Shown: positions 40,305 through 50,487 of the stretch, piece after piece
Layout of the letters: the number at the start of each line of letters is the position of its first letter
Position numbering within the stretch: position 1 is the stretch's first letter
Origin: Candidatus Brocadia carolinensis
Lineage (GTDB): Bacteria > Planctomycetota > Brocadiia > Brocadiales > Brocadiaceae
Reading direction: 5' to 3'
DNA length: 59,511 bases
Assembly (NCBI GenBank): GCA_002009475.1
Contig: AYTS01000209.1
Coordinates: forward strand, 1-59,511
Made by a program: the position numbers and the translations under genes
The notes under the pieces: model-generated
Told to the model about the DNA's origin: nothing
The model's database searches: none
The model's input: only the letters and a program-made list of their open reading frames with translations

Positions 40305-41369
40305 TTATCCAACATTGAATTCAGTTACCGGTGATGGCTCGTGCGATATGTCAGCAACAGAAATTTTCCTGAGTATGAGCTTGTCCGCCTCTTCCTGGCT
40401 CACTGGAGTAACCTCTATGAACCTTTGCGGAGTATCGGTTTTCGCCTGCCGTACGGAAACTTTCGAGGTAGGTAAAACGTGAGATTTTCCGTACCGCGCA
40501 GTAATGCGTGCTCCAAGGTGTATCTTTTCTTCTGTAATCTCGCCGCGCAAAAGGGTAAGAGGTCCCGGCATATCGACCAGGCTTAACAGAAAGTCTCCCT
40601 CTTGCGAAAGTGATTCGATTCTGGCATTGTCCTCTTCGTTTCTCCCGACAATAGCCTTTGTTTGTGGGTCAAGCCTGAAATGTCTTCCTGCTTTTAAAAG
40701 GTTAACATCATTTACATCGGCATCGCTGGAGGTAATCAAATCTCTCATGCGATGCGCAAATTCCGGGTCAGTCAGCAGGCAGCCTCCGGCCGAACAAGGA
40801 TAGTCCTTGATTTGGAACACATCGGCAAGCTGTATCTGATCTTTCCGGGAACGGCCGCGGATCTGAAGAAGTTGTTCCCTGTCCACCAAGCCTGATTTTT
40901 CAGGAATCGTGGGTTCCATATGTTTGGCACATAAAGGCCTCAGGACAAGCCCGGTAAGGTTTGCCTCTTTGTCAATAATCTTCATAGCTTCTTTCCGTTG
41001 TGACATGGGCCGCTGTCCCAACACTTCACCCGTGATAATAAAGTCAGCGCCAATTTCCCGCATGTATTCGCCGGCGATACGAAAGATATTGATCCGGCAA
41101 TCGATGCAGGGATTCATGTTTTTCCCATAACCAAACTTCGGTTTCTTGACCAGTTCAAGAAATCGCTCTGTTGTATTAATGACCTTGATGGGTATGCCAA
41201 ATTTTTCTGACACCTTTACAGCCTCAAGTTTGCAGCTTCCATGTGACGTACAACGGCAAAATACCGTAACAAAATTGAGTGCGATCACCTCGATTCCTTG
41301 CTGCTGGATAACACGGATAGCCAGGGTGCTGTCCAGGCCACCCGATAATAATGCTAATGCCTTTGCCAA
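40305..41369 (-). CDS. PP-loop sulfur-transfer-type ATPase, MnmA/ThiI-like
   Basis: 354 residues. The N-terminal PP-loop is LLSGGLDSTLAIRV (adenylation site), followed by conserved cysteines (FCRCTSHGSC, MNPCIDCRI) and GADFIITGEVLGQRPMSQ, then PCSAGGCLLTDPEFAHR. These are shared with tRNA thiolation enzymes, but the length and C-terminal part (LGARITARYGKS) differ from true MnmA and fit a ThiI-/MnmA-like group with a DUF814-like extension. Likely roles are tRNA or cofactor thiolation. It runs divergently from the MEMO gene. Confidence 0.75.
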   Translation of the reverse strand: MAKALALLSGGLDSTLAIRVIQQQGIEVIALNFVTVFCRCTSHGSCKLEAVKVSEKFGIPIKVINTTERFLELVKKPKFGYGKNMNPCIDCRINIFRIAGEYMREIGADFIITGEVLGQRPMSQRKEAMKIIDKEANLTGLVLRPLCAKHMEPTIPEKSGLVDREQLLQIRGRSRKDQIQLADVFQIKDYPCSAGGCLLTDPEFAHRMRDLITSSDADVNDVNLLKAGRHFRLDPQTKAIVGRNEEDNARIESLSQEGDFLLSLVDMPGPLTLLRGEITEEKIHLGARITARYGKSHVLPTSKVSVRQAKTDTPQRFIEVTPVSQEEADKLILRKISVADISHEPSPVTEFNVG

Positions 41370-41475
41370 GAGTAAACTCCTTTAATGACCATGAATTTCA
41401 GTTCTTGAACATCGATGTAACAGGTGGTGAAATTCTAAACCATTCTATAGGTATCTTTCAAATAAAAAATGGAAT

Positions 41476-41504
41476 TTGACTGTTTCATAACATCATGTTA
41501 GACT
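41476..41504 (+). promoter_or_regulatory. possible promoter of the MEMO gene
   Basis: TTGACT, a 17-base spacer and TAGACT, 73 bases before the ATG at 41577. The -10 hexamer is a weak match. Confidence 0.4.
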
Positions 41505-41576
41505 ATTTTTTGGTTTATTTATCGTAACTTGCAAATAATAACCCGCTAAGTTTTTCTTGCCTGTTTCAAGAGTGCC

Positions 41577-42383
41577 ATGATATTACGACAACCAGCGGTA
41601 GCAGGGAGTTTTTACAGTAACAATCCAACCCAGTTGAAGAGCGACATAGAAGGCTTTGTGATCAGGGATTGTGATAAACAGTCCGTTTTAGGCATAATCT
41701 CCCCACATGCCGGTTACATCTATTCAGGACGCGTTGCCGGAAATCTTTATTCACGAATTAAAATACCCGATACCGTAGTCATATTAGCGCCCAATCATAC
41801 CGGTTACGGAGTACCGTATTCCATCTGGCCTGGCGGGCAATGGCGTACCCCTCTGGGAGATGTGAAGGTGGATGAAGAGGTCGTGGAAGAATTGATACAG
41901 GCATGCGACCTGCTTGAAAAAGACCGGGCGGCGCATTTGCATGAGCATGCCGCTGAGGTACAAATACCGTTTATCCAATATTTTAATCCTCATATTGAAA
42001 TTGTTGTGATAGTTATCTCAGCACGAGATATCGCAGATCTTAAAAATCTAGGAAAAAAGTTGTCGCAGGTATTACAAAAATTACGCCCCGGCGCCCTTGT
42101 AGTAGCTTCTTCCGATATGACGCATCATGAATCACAGTCATCGGCTAACCGAAAGGACACGATCGCTATCGGCGAAGTTTTAGCCCTTAATGAGGATGCT
42201 TTATACAGCAAGGTGCGTGAAATGCACATTACGATGTGTGGCATTTATCCAGCGGTTACCATGCTGGTATGCTCGAAGGAACGGGGAGCGAAGAAGGCAG
42301 AACTCGTTCGGTATGAAACCAGCGGCGATATCACCGGCGATTATGACCATGTCGTAGGTTACGCAGGAATTATGGTAAATTAA
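41577..42383 (+). CDS. MEMO-family protein (AmmeMemoRadiSam protein B), cytoplasmic
   Basis: 268 residues of a single MEMO domain: RQPAVAGSFYSNNPTQL, ISPHAGYIYSGRVAGN (metal His), LAPNHTGYG (second His), SSDMTHHES, the metal-site Cys in HITMCGIYPA and a C-terminal YETSGDITGDYDHVVGYA. No signal peptide, unlike the fused paralogue at 16771-18357. A radical SAM partner of the usual protein C type is not adjacent. The activity of the family is undefined. Confidence 0.9.
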   Translation: MILRQPAVAGSFYSNNPTQLKSDIEGFVIRDCDKQSVLGIISPHAGYIYSGRVAGNLYSRIKIPDTVVILAPNHTGYGVPYSIWPGGQWRTPLGDVKVDEEVVEELIQACDLLEKDRAAHLHEHAAEVQIPFIQYFNPHIEIVVIVISARDIADLKNLGKKLSQVLQKLRPGALVVASSDMTHHESQSSANRKDTIAIGEVLALNEDALYSKVREMHITMCGIYPAVTMLVCSKERGAKKAELVRYETSGDITGDYDHVVGYAGIMVN

Positions 42384-42534
42384 AGGGGACGGTGCGTAGT
42401 TTTTTATTGAAAGTATGACTTTAGACTTTGTCGTGTGCACTCAGTCGAACGCTTGAAAAATCTGAAATCGTAAAGAGAGGTTTGAATATTATTTTGTTTC
42501 ATTCCGGTTTGTCTAAGCGAGGAGAATAGAGAGT

Positions 42535-45231
42535 ATGGTAATGGTTCCAAAAATCAAATTAAACATTAATGGCAAGACCGTAGAGGTGAATAAAGGGAAA
42601 ACTATTTTACAGGCGGCGAACTCTATGGGCATTCAAATTCCAACCCTGTGCCATGACTCCCGCCTCGAACCATTTGCCGCTTGTCGTGTTTGCATGGTAG
42701 AGGTTGAGAGGGGCAAGTCGAGCGCGCTCATTACTTCATGCAGCACTGAGGCTACGGAAGGGATGGTGATCCGCACGGATTCAGAGAAGGTCTTAAAGTC
42801 ACGAAAGATGGTTTTGGAGCTGATCCTTTCTGACCATCCCAAGGATTGCATGACCTGCGATAAATGCGGCACCTGCACCTTGCAGGATCTTGCGTATGAG
42901 TATCAGGTAAGGGACAGCAGATTCTTTGAAAAACCCGATGGTGGTGTTACAGCAGATGAAAACAAGGCCATTCAACAGGATACCAGCAAGTGCATCCTGT
43001 GTGGCCGCTGTGTGCGTATCTGTGCCGAAGTACAACAGGATTATGCTATAGATTTTAAGCATCGCGGATTTTCTACGGAAACAGGCTTGCCCTTTGGGAA
43101 ACCACGACGTGAAACAACCTGTGTCTTGTGCGGCCAGTGCGTATCAACCTGTCCTGTCGGTTCGCTGGTGGAAAAACGGGCCGTAGGAAAGGCCAGGGAC
43201 TGGGAGTTAAAGCAGGTTAAAACCACCTGTGCTTACTGCGGGGTAGGGTGTACGATGTTTTTAAACGTTAAAGGGAATGAGATTGTTAAAGTGACCTCAA
43301 AGACAGGTTCGGTACCAAACGACGGAAACCTCTGTGTGAAAGGCCGATTTGGCTATGACTTTGTCCATCACCCTGACCGGCTGACGCAACCGCTCATCAA
43401 GAAAAACGGAAGATTTGAAGAAGCAACCTGGGACGAGGCGCTTGGTTTTATTGCCGGTAAATTGAATGATATAAAGTCCAGATACGGACCCGATACGATC
43501 GGGGTATTCAGTTCTTCGCGGTGCACAAACGAAGAAAACTATCTGGCAATGAAATTTGCACGGGCTGCGATTGGCACCAACAACGTAGACCAGTGTGCCC
43601 GGACTTGACACGCGCCCTCCGTCGCCGGTCTGGCGATGTCATTCGGAAGCGGTTCAATGACCAATTCCATCAGTGAAATCAAGGATTGCAAACTCATTTT
43701 CCTCATCGGTGGCAATCCCACTGAGGCGCACCCGATTGTAGGGTTAGAGATGAAAAAGGCACTCCGTAAGGGATGCACCTTTATTGTAGCAGATCCGCGA
43801 CGGATCTGGTTTGCACAACATGCAAAGTTGTATCTCCCTCTGAAACCGGGTTCAGACAACTGGCTTTTAAATGCAATGGCGCATGTCATCCTTGCAGAAG
43901 GTCTCGAAAACAAGGAGTTCATAAAGACACGAACGGAAGATTTTGAAAATTTCAGGGAATTTGTGAAGGATATCACACCGGAGAAGGCCGCTGAATTTAC
44001 TGGGGTTCCGGCAGAAGATATTCGTCAGGCAGCCAGGTTATATGCGAAATCAGAGAAGTCCGCTATATATTACACCTTAGGTATCACCGAGCATACCTGC
44101 GGCACGGATAACGTAAGATGCATTGCAAACCTTGCACTGCTAACCGGGCACGTTGGAAAATCCAGCACCGGGGTCAACCCCATCCGCGGACAGAACAATG
44201 TCCAGGGTGCAACGGACATGTGCCTCCCGGATAAATTACCCGGATATCAGTTGTTTTCAGATGAGAAGGTCGTAGAAAAGTTTGAAAAAAACTGGGGTGT
44301 GACCCTGAACAAAAAACCGGGCAATACAGCGCCAACTATGTTTGAACGGATGAGTACAGGGGAATTTAAGGCGTTATATGTCATCGGTGAAGACCCGATC
44401 ATGAGTGAGCCGAATCAGGACTATACCATCAAAGGGCTGGAAAGTCTGGAGCTGCTGGTTGTACAGGATATCTTTATGTCGGAGACCGCTCATTATGCGC
44501 ATGTTATCCTGCCGGCAACGAGTTTTGCTGAAAAGGACGGCACCTTTACCAACACCGAACGCCGCGTACAGCGCGTGCGCAAAGGCATTAATCCGATTGG
44601 AAATGCAAAGCCTGACTGGCAGATCACCTGTGAGTTGTCCACCCGTATGGGTTATAAAATGGAGTATCCGTCCCCCAAAGAAGTCTGGGACGAGATTGCC
44701 AGCCTTGTGCCTATGCTGGCAGGAATTAATTATGGAAGGATCGAACAGAATGGCATTCAATGGCCATGCCCTGATATAAAACACCCCGGTACGAAGTTCA
44801 TGCATGAGGGTAAATTCCCGCGTGGCCTGGGTAAGTTTTTTGTATTGCCCTACCGGGCGCCTGCCGAAAGCCCTGATAAAGATTACCCGCTATTGCTGAC
44901 AACAGGGCGTACCCTGTATCATTATGGTGCGGGCACGATGACCCGCCGGTCGGCCGGAATCATTCACAAGACAAATGACTGCTTCGTTGAGGTGCATCAG
45001 GCAGATGCCGGGGAATTGGGCATATTTGATGGCGAATTGGTAAAGGTTGTTTCGCGTCGGGGCGAAATAACAGCCCGTGCCGAGGTTTCTGACAAGGTGA
45101 AAAAGGGTGTCATCTGGATACCCATGCACTTTGCAGAGGCGGCTGTGAATAAGCTAACAATGGATGCCTACGATAACATCACCCAGACGGCAGAGTACAA
45201 AGTCTGCGGGGCAAAGATAGAAAAACTATAA
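42535..45231 (+). CDS. fdhA: formate dehydrogenase alpha subunit with predicted selenocysteine
   Basis: 898 residues if the in-frame UGA at 43606-43608 is read as selenocysteine (residue 358); both halves are in the same frame. N-terminal [2Fe-2S] domain (C39, C50, C53, C69), His/Cys4 cluster (H101 with C105, C108, C111, C114) and two ferredoxin-type clusters (CILCGRCVRIC, CVLCGQCVSTCP). The molybdopterin domain follows: CAYCGVGC, then CARTUHAPSVAGLA, the exact place of the metal-binding Sec or Cys. This is the plan of NAD- or ferredoxin-linked FdhA/NuoG-like enzymes. It stands alone with a terminator; no beta subunit adjoins it. Formate would supply low-potential electrons. Confidence 0.9.
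43606..43638 (+). promoter_or_regulatory. UGA selenocysteine codon and SECIS-like hairpin
   Basis: UGA at 43606-43608, then a 7-bp stem (43620-43626 with 43632-43638, one G-U pair) closing the 5-base loop GGTCT. Eighteen bases separate the UGA from the loop, the spacing and loop of the Escherichia coli fdhF SECIS as I remember it. Confidence 0.82.
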
Positions 45232-45254
45232 ACTTTTCAATAAAAAGCCACCGT

Positions 45255-45294
45255 AAGGCTACGAAGGGATTTGATTCCCTTCGTAGCCTTTTTT
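45255..45294 (+). terminator. rho-independent terminator after fdhA
   Basis: A 15-bp perfect stem (AAGGCTACGAAGGGA and its complement) is followed by six T residues. Confidence 0.92.
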
Positions 45295-45440
45295 GTTTTT
45301 GGATGATGTCACAGGAAGATTTACCTGGGTACTAACAAAATCAGCAGATCGAGTGATGGCGTGAATGTGGGGAAGCATCATCATTTCAGGAATTCTTAAC
45401 AGAAAGAGAGAGTGACTTCGAATGAAGAAAATATTTTTCT

Positions 45441-45751
45441 TTGAATTCAGGATATCAGCAGGGTAGAATATTTTTAATTGCCATAGTGCCCGAATTTTCT
45501 CTGCAATATGCTGCCCTGCCGAAAGCTATAAAGAAGAAGTTTACAAGGCAATTAACCCATCTAAAAGACAATCCCAAGCATAATTCATTACGGATTCACA
45601 AGCTTAAAAGTAGAGACTTTTGGGACTTTTGCGTGACATAGGCTACCGTTGCGTTTTCAGGAGAGAAGGTCGCGCGTTTTCGCTTTATTGTGCTGGAACC
45701 CATAAATCACTAAAACCACCGCCCTCCACTCAATTCAAGAGACTGCAATGA
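45441..45751 (+). pseudogene. RelE/ParE-like toxin remnant
   Basis: The first frame reads EFSLQYAALPKAIKKKFTRQ, LKDNPKHNSLRIHKLKSRD and FWDFCVT, then stops. The next frame continues GYRCVFRREGRAFSLYCAGT, then HKSL, as expected of this toxin fold (core strands ending in a Gly-Thr-His tail). One base must be added, or two removed, near 45640 to join them. No antitoxin gene is visible upstream. Unlike the A/T-run breaks, this site is not a homopolymer, so true decay is possible. Confidence 0.6.
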
Positions 45752-48178
45752 TGGTAAAGTTAAAGAGTTTTCATAATTTGACATCATGGATTAAGCATAG
45801 TCTTGGGCTAATAGCAATAGTGCTTGGCCTTTCACTCTATGCCCTGGATGTTTTGGGTCATTCCGTTGAATTTACACCAGACTTAGCGATAAGTGACGTA
45901 AGAGCAAAGACACTGATGGGAAATGCGTTGTGTTACCTGTCAACGCCTGATGATACTTCCACCGCCAGGAAGCAAGGACAACCTTCCGGACATCGAGATT
46001 CGATGACACCAGAACACCTTGCTGTGGATAGAGCAACCCGGGACCTTACCCCCCATGCAAACAAAACAGGACATACCCCTGTTGTGAATGAATTCGCCGG
46101 AGATGGGAGACATAAGAACGGTAACGATTTCTGGCTTTTAGCACAATCCAGAAAATTTCGCTTTGACAAAATATTGATTCCTCCTGACGATCGTAAAATT
46201 GCCATTCCACAGCGTGACGAAATAGAACCTCTGCCGGAAATAAAACTTTCTTTAAGGGTTAACAAAGATCATCTTAGGGAACGTGAAACTGCCAGATTTG
46301 AAGTTACTATGAGCCCGTTCTACCGGAATATTCGCTATCAGTTTAATTTTGGAGATGGCACAGAAAACATCCGGACAACGAAACCTGTAATCGATCATGT
46401 CTATAATAAAAAGGGGACATATCGTGCTTTTGTAAGCGTGATAATGAACGACAAATCATACACCAGCAACCTCGTGCCAATCGTCGTTGACGCGAAAAAA
46501 TCAATAGTGATTTCTCCCGATGATCGTACAAGTGACATTCCACAGCGTGAAGAAATAGAACCTCTGCCGGAAATAAAACTTTCTTTAAGGGTTTTCAAAG
46601 ATCGTATTTGGGAACATGAAACTGCCAGATTTGAAGCTACTATGAGCCCGTCCTACCGGAACATTCGTTATCAGTTTAATTTCGGCGATGGCACAGAAAA
46701 CATCTGGACAACGAAACCTGTAATCGATCATGTCTATGATAAAAAGGGGGCATATCGTGTGTTTGTCAGTGTAATACTTAATGATATATCATATATCAGT
46801 AATCTGGCAACAATCAATGTTGATAAGCGTGTGTCCAGACCTATAGCCAGGATACATCCCGCGTATCTAGCAATTATACAAGGGGAAAAGGCTCTCTTCG
46901 AGAGCCAATCTACCTATGAACCAGAGGTGTCAGTAAAAGAGTCCTGGAGTGGTCCGGGCGATCAAAAGGCGACAGGGAGAATGTTTGAAGTTGATACGAA
47001 CCAACTCCAACCCCAGAGATACGAAATAGCCCTTAACTTAAGTGATACTTATAGGCAAAGCGATAGAACAACGGCTATTCTGGAAGTCCTTCCTTCTGTA
47101 AAATACACGGTAAGTTTAGATGCAAACTTCCACAGGATAGAACAGAACCAGGTACTCACACTAAAAGCCTCTCTCACGCCCGATATTCACAATGAAGAAT
47201 ACCGGTTTAATTTTGGTGATGGTATCGAGAGCGCATGGGCAACATTATCCATAGCAGAACATGTTTATTCGTTGCCAGGGAGCTACCGGGTTTTTGTTGC
47301 AGCAAGAAGCAAGGATCAGATTCTTGCCACGAGTAGTGTGATACAAATCGAAGTGACTTCTAAAACAGTTTCTACTGTTTTTCTGGAAGCGGATAAAAAA
47401 AAATCTTTTTATAACTGAAGATGCGAATTTCACCGGAAATATCCAGCCAGCCCGCGAGAGGGTTCTGTATCAGTTTGATTTTGGTGATGGCATGAGAAGC
47501 GACTGGTTACATGAACCAGAAACACGCCATAGGTATTCAAATCCGGGAATCTATACTGCCCGGTTAACGGCGAAAATTGGAGACGAATTGATTCGGAGCA
47601 ATAATGTTACCATTACGGTTGTTATGGCCAGCATCAGGGTGACTCTTGAAGCAGAACCAACCCATACCGAACCAGATCAAACCGTTATGTTTAGAGCAAA
47701 CCTTAAACCCCCTACCGAAAAGGCTGAATACCGGTTTATTTTCGGTGATGGTGGGATAAGGGATTGGTCCCCTGAAGCGATGGCAGAGCATACATACTCA
47801 GCGCCTGGAAATTATCATGCTTATGTGGTATCTCGTATCGATCAAAAAGCAGCATCAGAGAGTAATCCCGTTATTGTCAGGATAACCAGCCGTTCTCAGG
47901 GAAGTAAACTTTGGGTCGGCATCTCCGCAGGATTGCTTGTGTTTCTTGGAGGCGGAGGCTATGCTTTTTTGAGGATGAAACGATTGGGGAAGGCAGATAA
48001 ACATTTTAAACAGACGATTCAGGTTAGACCTCATAAGGATATGGGTCTTCAGCACATTGAATCAGATGTTTCTGTCCAAACAGGTTTCGAAGTGCGGTTG
48101 AAGTCCGTGTTAGATTCCGGCAAGCAGGATATTGAGCCAAAAGGCCCTTTGATTATCGAAGAACAGGAGGAACCATGA
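45748..48178 (+). CDS. surface protein with PKD-like repeats (one frame break)
   Basis: About 809 residues after removing one A from the A9 run 47395-47403. An N-terminal hydrophobic segment (SLGLIAIVLGLSLYALDV) serves as signal or anchor. Five PKD-like beta domains follow, marked by NFGDGTENIRT, NFGDGTENIWT, NFGDGIESAWA, DFGDGMRSDWL and IFGDGGIRDWS, each ending HxYxxxGxYxxxV. One domain between the second and third lacks the FGDG motif. A C-terminal transmembrane helix (GISAGLLVFLGGGGYAFL) is followed by a short cytosolic tail. Such domains mediate protein or carbohydrate contacts outside the cell. The stop overlaps the next gene's ATG. Confidence 0.78.
46185..46823 (+). repeat. recent tandem duplication inside the PKD gene
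   Basis: Two near-identical copies offset by exactly 333 bp (111 codons): blocks starting CCACAGCGTGA at 46207 and 46540 stay closely similar for about 280 bases, including the FGDG region. The high nucleotide identity shows a recent in-frame duplication or conversion. Confidence 0.88.
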
Positions 48179-48758
48179 ACCAATCACCGATTACCTTGAA
48201 CCATTTTTTTTTCTTTCGAGGGAAAAGAATTACCACACGACAGCTTGTCAGGGATAGAGTCGAGTGAAAAAAATATCTTCACTGAGAGAAGCGTTTTCAA
48301 GAGAAACGAAAGGAATCAAGTGGTCTGTGGCATTTCGTGAAATGATAAAACAGATTGCGGATTTGTTAAATATCGGTGTCCCGGATATTATGGTAAAAGC
48401 ATGGAATAAATACTCACTGCTTCTTAAATATTCAGACAGAGAAAAATATTCTCCCGATGAAATCTTCCTGGTACCACTGGCCGAGCATACCATCAAATCT
48501 GAACATCACCCATACCTGGAAATACTGATAAACAACCGGACGGTGGGTAAGATGGTATTCGATATAAACATTTCGCTTATGCTTGAAGGGATAATCCTGA
48601 AAATTCAGGATGGAAAGATTAAGGAAATACTCACAGGTTCTTGTAAAGGGAAAGGCACTATCAAACACGGAGATTTTGTAATTTTTGAAAAAGCAAGCGG
48701 ATCAATTTCATTACCCGGTTCAATGGATCTTGGTGAGGGTCTGCCAATCAAACCATAG
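48175..48758 (+). CDS. unknown protein coupled to the PKD gene (two frame breaks)
   Basis: About 193 residues after removing one base from the T9 run 48204-48212 and one from the A7 run 48267-48273. AGGAGG sits 4 bases before the ATG, which overlaps the PKD gene's stop (ATGA), so the two are translationally coupled. It lacks a signal peptide. The C-terminal part (PYLEILINNRTVGKMVFDIN, then SLMLEGIILKIQDGKIKEIL) is a beta-rich domain with a Gly-rich repeat feel. I do not recognise a family. Coupling suggests it acts with the cytosolic tail of the PKD protein. Confidence 0.6.
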
Positions 48759-48804
48759 TCCAGCATGGCATCATTTTAATCCGTAATGGGCCATAGGGAC
48801 AGAC

Positions 48805-49060
48805 ATTCATAACGCAGCGAAGCCACAGCCAATTCTCCGTTATGAAAGCGGGAGATTGCTTCGGAAAAGACCCTCGCAATGACACAGGCTATGCCTTTGA
48901 TGACATAGTGTGCGTTGTCATTGCGAGCACATTCGCGTTGCTCAGGGTAAACCTCGCGAAGCAATCTTTCTCTCGTAAATAATCTATACCTCCTGATAAG
49001 GGATAAATAGGGTTGTGGCAAAACTTACAAAAAAAGAGGTTTTGACACCGTAACACTATA
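48805..49060 (+). repeat. dispersed palindromic repeat, copy D
   Basis: A full-length copy with the extra segment of about 30 bases shared with copy A (GCGTTGCTCAGGGTAAACCT). The right-end A/T hairpin and ACTATA terminus match copies C and E. Confidence 0.88.
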
Positions 49061-49112
49061 CATCAATTACCAAGAGAGTAAAAACACCTTGTTGCCTCTG
49101 CTCCCCCTCTAT

Positions 49113-49146
49113 TTCCCCCCGTTTACGGGGGGATTATGGGGGGTAA
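49113..49146. repeat. hairpin repeat related to 22810-22851
   Basis: CCCCCCGTTTACGGGGGG followed by ATTATGGGG; the right arm and flank match the element between pth and rpsF. The left arm is partly decayed. Confidence 0.7.
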
Positions 49147-49272
49147 TTGAAATTCCTTAACGTTAAGTATGAGATAGAGAGGCTTTCGATCCAGGGGAAA
49201 TCCTTTATTTAAAATCTGCTTTTATGGTTTTTTGTGTTTGACCATGCTGATAAAAAAGGAGGGGAGTGTATC

Positions 49273-49983
49273 ATGCAAAAAGAACAATATGTCTGTACCG
49301 TGTGTGGCTTTAATATGGTGGGCTACTATCCGGACTTTTGTCCCTTCTGTGGGGCACCAAAGGGAAAATTCATTACTTCCGCAGAATGTTCCGCCAGATA
49401 TAAAGTCATGGACACGCCGGTTAATAAAAAGGTTACTCGCTTAAACTCCGTCCCGCCTCTTGGTTTTGAGCATGCAGCTTACCGTATCGAAACAGAGGGG
49501 AAGGCGTTCTGGGTGGATTGTCCATCATGCTTCGACAAAAGTCTTAAACCTGCGGATGTCATCACGTTTACCCATCACCACTTCCTCGGCGCGAGCAATC
49601 AGTACCGTGATTATTTTCATGCCCCGGTACGGATCCACAAGCTGGACTCCGCCCACAGCATCTGTCTTGCCTTCACCTTTGATGCAGCCTTTACCGGGAA
49701 TTGCGTTGAGCTGGGCATAGAAACCTTCCACATGGGGGGTCATACCCCAGGCTTCACCTGCTACCTCTTCGAGGATGTCTTGTTTATCTGTGACTATGTA
49801 TTTCTCGAAAGGAACGGTATGCGATTCAATCCCTTTGGCCCGCAGAAAGAAACCAGGGAAGGTGCGGCGAAAATCAATACCGTACTGCAAGGCAGGAAAT
49901 TAAGCACGGTTTGTGGCTGGAATTACGTGGTTGATTACAAAGACTGGAAAGAGAGATTTGATAATCTGTTAAGTAAGGGTTAA
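49273..49983 (+). CDS. rubredoxin-like zinc-ribbon plus metallo-beta-lactamase-fold protein
   Basis: 236 residues. The N-terminal ribbon has CTVCG and CPFCG pairs around NMVGYYPDF, as in rubrerythrin-type rubredoxin modules. The rest is a beta-lactamase-fold hydrolase: FTHHHFLGAS at the place of the usual HxHxDH motif, GGHTPGF and CDYVF. The first two His are kept, but the Asp and last His are replaced (Leu, Gly), so the second metal site looks incomplete. ATG 49273 is chosen because AAGGAGGGG lies directly upstream; an earlier start at 49234 would put that site inside the gene. The substrate is unknown. Confidence 0.78.
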   Translation: MQKEQYVCTVCGFNMVGYYPDFCPFCGAPKGKFITSAECSARYKVMDTPVNKKVTRLNSVPPLGFEHAAYRIETEGKAFWVDCPSCFDKSLKPADVITFTHHHFLGASNQYRDYFHAPVRIHKLDSAHSICLAFTFDAAFTGNCVELGIETFHMGGHTPGFTCYLFEDVLFICDYVFLERNGMRFNPFGPQKETREGAAKINTVLQGRKLSTVCGWNYVVDYKDWKERFDNLLSKG

Positions 49984-50487
49984 ATCGCCCTGAATTGTGG
50001 CCGAGGCCGCACGGTTATAAATGCTCTCCCGTTTATATCATTGGTGATGACCTTGCAGAAGAGAAGGGGATCTCAAGCATGGTTGAAACAAGACTGCTCC
50101 TTGTAGTATTACTGTGTAAAAACTTCCTTTTTTGTAAGTTTTTTACCACCTCCCGAAATCCCTGCGGTAGATCAACCGTCCCCGGTTGACATCACAATGA
50201 CAAGCAGGGACGCTTGTCCTACCAACAGAGGTTTGGTTACGGCTTTACTGCGCTATGGAGGATGTAAAATACCTTGCACAGATAGGTCTTATCGAAAAAA
50301 GAGGGGAGAACGGGCGATCTTTTCTTCTATTGGATCTGATAGAATTCTATTAGAAATAGCGGAGTGAAACGTCGAAATTAGATAAATTTTTCAAATGATG
50401 TAAAATAATATAATAAAAAGGTATTGTGGGGTGACTGACCCTGGCACGTTATATGTTTTCAAATGTTTTGAATAGGAGGGACTGAAA
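49984..50487. other. intergenic region with repeat debris
   Basis: 50104-50150 matches the right-end A/T hairpin of the dispersed repeat (reversed: GTGTAAAAACTTCC then TTTTGTAAG), and 50231-50255 resembles its left end (GGTTACGGCTTTACTGCGC). The middle is different, so this is a rearranged copy. A frame of 32 codons at 50254 (MEDVKYLAQIGLIEKRG ...) could be a regulator fragment, but I cannot assign it. Confidence 0.55.

Noticed and set aside
42535..43608. A short protein ending at the UGA, with a separate gene starting at 43636
   Set aside because: Both parts are one molybdopterin enzyme in one frame, broken exactly at the Sec/Cys position; two genes make no functional sense.
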